Positions 57,437-64,000 of a DNA stretch of 64,000 nt are shown here, one piece after another. Below the pieces are notes generated by a model. The model did no database searches. It was given only the letters and a program-made list of their open reading frames with translations, and had not been told where the DNA came from. The stretch covers positions 14,278,522 to 14,342,521 of the forward strand of contig NC_067204.1 in the NCBI RefSeq assembly GCF_026262505.1, given 5' to 3'. Origin of the DNA: Trichomonas vaginalis G3 (taxonomy: Eukaryota > Parabasalia > Trichomonadida > Trichomonadidae). The position numbers and the translations under genes were made by a program. The first letter of the stretch is position 1, and the number at the start of each line of letters is the position of its first letter.

Positions 57437-59971
57437 CTATTCCGCAATTTCAGGTTCTTGTTCCTCTTCAAGACCTAAAACAAATGTTTCCATTGCTTCG
57501 CTAATAAATTGTTCAACTCTTGTGTTGAACTCGTTTTCATCTTCGATACAAGCTATTTCTGCGTATTCCTGTCTCTTTGGCTGGCAACTAGATGATCCCT
57601 GGCATGCACCAGATGCTCCATCAACAAACAACTGTCTGTCAATCAATGCCAAATGCCTTGAAAATGCAAAATACTTTCTGAGAAGGTCTGCGGCCATTTC
57701 TCTTTCGTCTGCTTCCTTCGGTTCAGGTGATATGATACGAGCAACAGTTGCTGATGAAACAACCATTAAATCGTAGTTCTCTGGAGTTAAAATGGAATTT
57801 TCAAAAGTAATAATTTCGGAGATTACGGAGTAATCGGCGACATATCTCGAAACAACATCTGAGAAAAGACATATTATTGCCTTCTGATCGTCTTCTTCGA
57901 GTAAGTGGAAACAATTACTTTTTATAAAGAAAAGAGATGCAGAAATATGGAACTGCTTGTACATATCCTGGTTGTCTGAGCTGTGGATTGGTGATTCATT
58001 ACCTGTTGGAACTGTTGTTAATTTTGAGATGATCAAATGTCCAATTGTTTTTATATCATCCTGGTTGGACAACGAGACTGCCGCATCAGCAATAGATGCA
58101 AAAACTTCCCAGTCAATCATACCAAGCATGTCCCAGAAAAGAGGAAAACCATCTGTTCCTAAAACATGAACGGCAGCTTTAGCGTATGAGGAGAGATAAA
58201 GCTTGTTCTGGTCAGGAATCTCTTTTACCGCCGAAATAAAGTTGGCAAGTAATTTGTAGACCGATTGGTCGCAATCTGACAAATTCATACCAGCAATGAA
58301 GTCAAAAATCGGGGTTATACTGTCATTTTGGAGCTTTGTGAGATCAGAGAATATCTCAGCGAAGTGGTTTGCGCATGCAGAAAAAACAATTACTCTTGAA
58401 TCTGGAGGAAGTTGATTAGAAACAGATCTTGCAGCATCTAAAAGAACTGCACGACCTGATATAACAAAAGCAAAGATAATTTGTTCAAAGTTCTCGATGT
58501 TAAAAACACCTTGAGGGTATAATTTGCAAACTATTGAAATTACCTTAAATAAATAGTCGTCAATGTGCGTAGCATTGGCTTCTTCAAGCATTATTACAGT
58601 TTGCGCGCACTTCTCGAACAGCTGTAACGTAAAATCAATGTTCTCTGGTTTTCTTATGAAAGGAATCGCCATTTTCGCATAGCATCCTAAAGCGATGACA
58701 TATGGTGATTCTATATTCGATTCAATTTCTAACAAACCATTGAACATTGCCACGATTTCGGGTTCATTTGGAACAATATCCGTCAAACAAGCAAGAAGTG
58801 CGGCGCATCCATCAATATTTTCGGATGGTGATATTCCACTCGAGAGAGTTATGAACTCTTGCTGTAGATTTGATGTAGTTAATGATAAAGACTTCAAAAG
58901 TTTCAAAGGAGACTGCATTTCAAGGTCTTTATCTGGTCTGTCGCTTTGTATGATCTCTAATAACTTCTCCAATGTTGCATTCGCTATCACGTCGACGTAA
59001 TCCGGATGAGATTTTGCAAATAAACGGATAAAATCCGTAATCAAATTGGAAATTTTGACATTTTGGAGAAATAAAAGTTTAGCTATTTCCAAAAATTGCT
59101 CTGCTTCGTCTGTTTCTACGATAGGAGTAACCATTACGTTAATAAGTTCGCAGATATGCATCATTTTGAGTTCTGAGCAATCTGACGTAAGTATTTCTCC
59201 AAGAATTGTCGCAATTTGTGATGAATTTACGAAATCTACGATTGCATCTAGAGAATCTGGTCTTTTCATGTAATTTGTCAATGACATTATAGCTGAATCT
59301 GTAGCTTCTGGTATTTGGAACAAGGCCATGATATCACCTAATATTGACAGGCAACCTAAAACTGAAGAATCAATCCATTCAACGAGTGTTGAAAAAGCTT
59401 TCGAAGATCCATCAATACCTGATTCAAGATCTTTGATAACTGTTTCAACTAGTAACATTTGGGATCCATCTTCCAACATTTTTTGTAAAATTGCATCGTT
59501 ATTTCGAACAAAAACGGATGAATTTGAGTATAGCGAGTATTTCCATGCCGATAGAAATCCATATAAATGATTTTTAGGTGATTTAACGATTTCATTAAAT
59601 ATATTCGGAAGAATTTCTGGGTAAAATTGATGTACTAGGTCTGCTTGAGTGTCATATGTCTTTGTGAGAAAGCTAGGCTGCATGAAATTTGGATCTTCAA
59701 AGATTTTAATGAAAAATTCAGCGATTATATCATCATGTAAATTAGGATTAATCATATTCCAAGATCCGTGAATAAAGTGTGTTATATAGCCCAAGGAGAC
59801 TTCTCTAGTATATTGATGTTTGAACGAATGGAGATTTTCTAAAAACCATCCCAAATTTGCTGCGTTTGAAATAAAATTTGGAACGAAAAAGAAAACTTCC
59901 ATCTGGGTATCCATATCATCGACGTTTAGCTTCTTCCCGTATATGAGGAGAAGCTCCTCAGACATTTGCAT
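57437..59971 (-). CDS. HEAT-repeat karyopherin-like protein (exportin-T/importin-beta type)
   Basis: 844 residues, almost all paired helices. Segments such as STLVEWIDSSVLGCLSILGD, ATDSAIMSLTNYMKR and DEAEQFLEIAKLLFLQN have the style of the exportin-T/Xpo1 group: an early helix set, a WIDxS motif, then many HEAT pairs. The C-terminus is acidic (LGLEEEQEPEIAE) after a Gln/Ser/Cys-rich loop. Karyopherins carry cargo through nuclear pores with Ran. The length is somewhat short for exportin-T (about 960). The ATGs at 59,971 and 59,965 are two codons apart and either could be used. The family is fairly sure, the exact cargo type is not. Confidence 0.7.
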   Translation of the reverse strand: MQMSEELLLIYGKKLNVDDMDTQMEVFFFVPNFISNAANLGWFLENLHSFKHQYTREVSLGYITHFIHGSWNMINPNLHDDIIAEFFIKIFEDPNFMQPSFLTKTYDTQADLVHQFYPEILPNIFNEIVKSPKNHLYGFLSAWKYSLYSNSSVFVRNNDAILQKMLEDGSQMLLVETVIKDLESGIDGSSKAFSTLVEWIDSSVLGCLSILGDIMALFQIPEATDSAIMSLTNYMKRPDSLDAIVDFVNSSQIATILGEILTSDCSELKMMHICELINVMVTPIVETDEAEQFLEIAKLLFLQNVKISNLITDFIRLFAKSHPDYVDVIANATLEKLLEIIQSDRPDKDLEMQSPLKLLKSLSLTTSNLQQEFITLSSGISPSENIDGCAALLACLTDIVPNEPEIVAMFNGLLEIESNIESPYVIALGCYAKMAIPFIRKPENIDFTLQLFEKCAQTVIMLEEANATHIDDYLFKVISIVCKLYPQGVFNIENFEQIIFAFVISGRAVLLDAARSVSNQLPPDSRVIVFSACANHFAEIFSDLTKLQNDSITPIFDFIAGMNLSDCDQSVYKLLANFISAVKEIPDQNKLYLSSYAKAAVHVLGTDGFPLFWDMLGMIDWEVFASIADAAVSLSNQDDIKTIGHLIISKLTTVPTGNESPIHSSDNQDMYKQFHISASLFFIKSNCFHLLEEDDQKAIICLFSDVVSRYVADYSVISEIITFENSILTPENYDLMVVSSATVARIISPEPKEADEREMAADLLRKYFAFSRHLALIDRQLFVDGASGACQGSSSCQPKRQEYAEIACIEDENEFNTRVEQFISEAMETFVLGLEEEQEPEIAE

Positions 59972-60231
59972 TTTTCAAATTTTGACAGTAAATGTGGGTT
60001 TCTAAGAAAACCTGATATTTCAAAATATAATGTTCCACAAATTCTTATGGCTCTTAAAATCCATGAATATATCTTACTCAAAATTTTACACAATATCGTC
60101 TTAATCTAATGTTGTAAATTATGCTGCGTTCAGTGAGGATTGTAAAAATAATCAACCTTTATTTTATTAATTTATATACTTCCCGACGGTTTTGAGTAAT
60201 AATTCAAAAGTTGTAAAAGAATAATTTATAA

Positions 60232-61302
60232 ATGATCGAAGAAAGTGATCCCTCGAATGATTTAGATGCTGAAATTACGCAATGCTTAGCGAATCATGGC
60301 TATAACTTATGCGAGTGGATTGGTGGTGGTGCAAGTTCTTCATGTTTCCGTGTTTTTAGTTTACAATATCAAGATTTCTTCGTATGCAAAATTATCCCCA
60401 GAGAAAATGAATTCAATTCCGAATTAGAATTTCTTTCTCAGCTGTTTCATCCAAATATTATACAATGCTATACTTATTTCCAATCCCCCGGACTTCATTA
60501 CTTAATATTAGAAGAATGTACTGGTGGCAATCTCTCAGATTACATACGAGATAAAGGTGCAATGAATCACAAAACTTTATTAAAGTTTTATTATCAGTTA
60601 TTATCAGCTTTGGAATATCTACACAAAAGAAATATAGCACATATGGATATTAAGCCGGCAAATATCCTAATTAACAAGTTTGGTAACCCTAAATTAGCTG
60701 ATTTTGGATTATCCCACACCGTTAAGCAAAACAAATGTTGTAGTTACGTCGGCACTAAAATTTTTGTTGCACCAGAAGTTAGTGATACTATCCCGTACGA
60801 TCCTATGAAGGCAGATATTTATAGCTTAGGAGTGACTTTATATACTTTATTAACAGGATATGATTACGAAACTATGAACACAGTAATTTCAATGTACCTC
60901 AATATGAATTCAATTCCTTTTCCTCCGCAGACCTCTAAAATTTTACAATCAATAATTACGGGTTGCATAAATAAAAATCCAAGCGAACGATTGTCTATAC
61001 CTCAACTGAAATCACTACTAAAAGATGAGTTCGAAAACCAAGGAGTACCTTCTGTAGCATCAGCCTGTGGAGTTCAGACAGTTCAAGGTTCATCTGGTTC
61101 TTTCAGAATTAGCAGGAAGAATTCTACAGATTCTCCAGCGTTCGGATCATCAATAGTAGGTAGTAATACATTCGGCTTGCTTAAAAAGCCACTCAGTAGA
61201 AGAAATGTTTTAATTCCTCACGGAAAAACTCCGCCGAAACCTTTATCTATGTTGCAGATGAGTAGATCACCTTTACCACCTGTTTTGTGGCCTCCAGAAT
61301 AA
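60232..61302 (+). CDS. Serine/threonine protein kinase, CAMK-like
   Basis: 356 residues; the kinase domain spans about 22-280. It has the glycine loop WIGGGASSSCFRVF, the ATP-site lysine K53 (FVCKIIPRE), a catalytic loop HMDIKPANIL (D139 present; the Arg of HRD is Met), DFGLSH (157-162) and a GTKIFVAPE end. It therefore looks catalytically competent but probably does not need activation-loop phosphorylation in the usual way, since the HRD Arg is lost. The last 75 residues are Ser/Pro/Lys-rich (SGSFRISRKNSTDSPAFG, then KTPPKPLSM) and likely a phosphorylated tail. It diverges from the karyopherin gene with about 260 bp between the starts. The substrate is unknown. Confidence 0.9.
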   Translation: MIEESDPSNDLDAEITQCLANHGYNLCEWIGGGASSSCFRVFSLQYQDFFVCKIIPRENEFNSELEFLSQLFHPNIIQCYTYFQSPGLHYLILEECTGGNLSDYIRDKGAMNHKTLLKFYYQLLSALEYLHKRNIAHMDIKPANILINKFGNPKLADFGLSHTVKQNKCCSYVGTKIFVAPEVSDTIPYDPMKADIYSLGVTLYTLLTGYDYETMNTVISMYLNMNSIPFPPQTSKILQSIITGCINKNPSERLSIPQLKSLLKDEFENQGVPSVASACGVQTVQGSSGSFRISRKNSTDSPAFGSSIVGSNTFGLLKKPLSRRNVLIPHGKTPPKPLSMLQMSRSPLPPVLWPPE

Positions 61303-63868
61303 GCGTTATTTGTATATCTTTTTGTTGTATTTATTCATGAATGAAAAAAATTGTTTTAGTTAAAATATATTGTATGATTAGTCGATAATTAATAGAATTT
61401 TACATTATTTTTGTAACAGTGAGAAACGAAAATTGTCAATAAAAATTTCCAAAATCAGAACAACCGGAAAAGTGATAAATCAAGATGTCTTGGAAAATCA
61501 ATAATAGCTTTCGAAAAATTATCCTGTTTTAAAATTACAGATTAATAGCACATCAAAAAATATGGTAGAAACATATAACTCGATTCACAAAATGATTTTT
61601 CTGGATCGATTAGGGCAAAATTTAATATAGTGATTGATATCTTATGCAAAATTGCAATACGGGGAAGTATCTCATTTGCCTCATGTTTTCATAATGCCAT
61701 AACTCATACAATAGACTATATACTATTCTTAATGTGGAATTTTGGTTAAAAATTGATTTAATGAAAAAATAATTGAGATTGATAACATCGAAAAAGAATT
61801 ACAGTTAAAATTTGTTTATCACTAGAGTGATGATAATGATTGAAAAGACTGACATAATCATTTTTTGAAATATCACTGAAAGTAAATCAAGATTATGGAA
61901 ATTCAACTCAAAAATGGGTTATTCTTGAATTCTTAGAGTCCCCCAATAGATTACAAGCTTCATAATTTTCCAAAAATTTTACATCTTCCTAAAAATCAGG
62001 TGTAATTTTGTAGATCTCGGTATGATAAATATACTTTTCAAAATATTTTTGAAATTTTCATTTTAATTTTTTAATTAATTCGATATTATTTCATGAAATA
62101 ATCAATATTTACACTATATAAATCGTGTAATTTAAATTATTATTTTTATTATTATGAAATATACTATGAAACTAGAGAAAATATATATTTTTGATTTTTT
62201 GAATATAATTTTTTTTTAGTATTAGCAATCGTTATTGAAAACTTTGCAATAACATGCTAAAGTATATATAATTACACCGTCCAAATTCATTTTTCATTTT
62301 GATGAGATAGTTCCGCTATTCAAGCGTGTTTATTGACCAGTTTACTTTAGAGCTATAGTTGAAAATATCAAGGTACATAGCTAGGATATTTACATTCGAA
62401 TAAAAATTAAACTATATCAACGAACAAAGGGGATATAACTACACAAATACCATTAAATTTTAAAAAGAATACCTACGTTATATCTCAAAAAGATTTTTAC
62501 CAGATGACCTATACGTTGTAACAATTTTTTTATTACTGGTAAAGATAATATCCACAAACCAATTCTTTCCAAAAAATTCATATGAAATACTCAGTCAACG
62601 ATCAAAAACAACCAATGATACAATGTATCCATCTGCATATTTTCAACTATTCGTTTTATATTTGTATCTTCATACTTAAATCTGACCGATATCCCATATG
62701 ATAAAACTACACAATTAGATTAGCATCCATTAAGTTTTACTATCAAGTAAACTAACTCTTAATGGAATATTTATTCATTCTTAATTTATTTTTTTTGCAC
62801 ATACTTCTTTCAAATTTATCGAGCCTAACATCGCATACCTTATACAATAGAATTGAAATCCTAAATTTAATGAAATTATATAATCACTACAAATATTTGA
62901 GATTATAACATTCTCTTTCAGTAATTAATTTAATTTACGTTACTGATGGTATGTTACCATTTATGTGAGCCGAGTTACTAATTTTTGAATAATTGTTTTA
63001 GGTAATTGTCGAATATAAGCATAGACACACATAGTATTGTCATATACTTCTCATGGGATATGCGGAAACAAAAACATAAATTGCTTATACATTTCTGTTT
63101 ACTAATTTTTTTTGATTTGATTACTTTGAAGTTCAATATTTGGTTTAGAAGTTTGTAAACACATTGAGTTCTAGAATCCAATCACAATGATATTAAAAAT
63201 TATTGATAAGATTTTGATTGCATTGCCTATGAATCAATAAATTAAAAATGATCTCAAATCATAAAATTCATATTGAATACAAATAAAACAATGAAAATAA
63301 TAAATTTGATTTGCTTTTTATCAATAAGATTGACGTGCGAATGAGTTTCAAAATTGTAAATCAAGAGAATATTGTTATTCATGTCTAAAACAACAAATTC
63401 TCGGTTCTTAATAATTTAATTCTAATTAGGTCATTCATTGATTTTTTTCAAATTGTGAAACTTTAAAAAATTAACGTATATAATAAGTCTTTAAATGTCC
63501 AACTAATGGTCAAATTTCCGATTGAAAGCTGTGCGGTTTTATTTTTAAAGGAAAACCCGATCTACACACTCAAAATGTAAAGAAATATTTCAATAATTGA
63601 ATTATCTCAAATTTTGAAATAAGCCGTCCCGTTAACACTCAAATCCTTGCCGCTATGCTCTGTCACCTTTTCAATATGTGATGTAAATTATATGACAATC
63701 ACAAATAATCATATAATGACTGAAGTTCAAAGTTTATTAATTATTTTTTCAATCACCAAGAAAAAAATTACATATGATTAAATGCTCATATTGTTTTCTT
63801 TATGAATATTTTTTTTATTTATTTATATTCTCAATTTTTTTTTCAAGAGCTTTTTTTTTCTTTCCAAA
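61303..63868. other. Long intergenic, AT-rich, apparently empty
   Basis: 2.5 kb with no credible gene. A 67-codon minus-strand frame (62,978-63,181) has nothing recognisable. I see no long repeat or strong hairpin here, in contrast to the other large gaps. Confidence 0.5.
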
Positions 63869-64000
63869 ATGATTTGCGCAAAAGTGAATGGTACTGAAGT
63901 TTGTTTACCAAAGGGTTCGACAGTTATGGATGCTGCAGAATCACTTGGCATTTATATTCCAAAACTTTGCGCACATCCAGATATCCCACCACAAGGAAAA
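63869..64000 (+). CDS. [2Fe-2S] ferredoxin-domain protein, probably [FeFe]-hydrogenase; 5' end only
   Basis: 44 codons are visible before the window ends. They give NGTEVCLPKGSTVMDAAESL and GIYIPKLCAHPDIPPQGK, the N-terminal ferredoxin-like fold of NuoG and long [FeFe]-hydrogenases, with the first cluster Cys in the LCAHP motif; the remaining cluster Cys would fall just past the edge. In trichomonads such domains sit at the front of multi-cluster hydrogenases that make H2 from ferredoxin electrons. No typical hydrogenosomal presequence comes before the domain, so it may be cytosolic or use an internal signal. The fold is sure; which enzyme it belongs to is inferred. Confidence 0.75.
   Translation, partial: MICAKVNGTEVCLPKGSTVMDAAESLGIYIPKLCAHPDIPPQGK

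Overview
The window looks like nuclear DNA of a trichomonad parabasalid, most likely Trichomonas vaginalis or a close relative. The evidence is an AT-rich sequence, single-exon eukaryotic genes on both strands, and short 5' leaders in which initiator-like TCAYT(T/A) motifs lie 1-25 bases before the start codon. There are also ankyrin proteins of the trichomonad type (the 33-residue repeat built around LLISHGANINEKD), and stop codons that often sit inside TAAA. I see no rRNA, tRNA or CRISPR array. The species call is inference from remembered family features, not from a search.

Layout. 1-6.1 kb: an edge-truncated coiled-coil gene, an unusual Hsp70 with a repeat-filled linker, an IPT/TIG-like membrane protein, a small unknown gene and the TRAPP subunit TRAPPC2. 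6.7-22.2 kb: a bromodomain protein, two ankyrin genes, a beta-adaptin, a prominin-like five-span membrane protein and a PPP-family phosphatase, with inverted-repeat elements between them. 22.2-34 kb: mostly gene-poor. It holds one large unknown gene (27.0-29.1 kb), a GC-rich island of tandem hairpin repeats (23.3-25.4 kb) and a cluster of nested elements that includes a palindrome of about 920 bp. 34-51 kb: gene-dense, with an active-looking kinase, coiled-coil genes, a CUE-like protein, a membrane RING/U-box protein, a Sec23/Sec24-like protein, a MEK-like pseudokinase, an ARM protein and a DPE2-type glucanotransferase homologue. 51-57 kb: a repeat region with a clean 1,054-bp insertion, a hairpin cluster, and a broken ankyrin gene. 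57-64 kb: a HEAT-repeat karyopherin-like gene, another kinase, 2.5 kb of empty AT-rich DNA, and the first 44 codons of a [2Fe-2S] protein, probably an [FeFe]-hydrogenase.

The genes do not form an operon or pathway. Several belong to shared cell systems: vesicle traffic (TRAPPC2, beta-adaptin, Sec23/24-like), signalling (three kinase-fold proteins and a phosphatase), glycogen metabolism and hydrogenosome-type redox.

The best leads are these. (1) A GH77/DPE2-like protein has lost its acid/base Glu (GEDLG is GYDLG) and the Arg of the RxD motif. (2) A two-hairpin element occurs in three places and shows apparent compensatory changes. (3) The hairpin-array island. (4) An ankyrin/Hsp70 mosaic relic. 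(5) A transposon insertion whose empty target site is preserved in a second copy of the same repeat.
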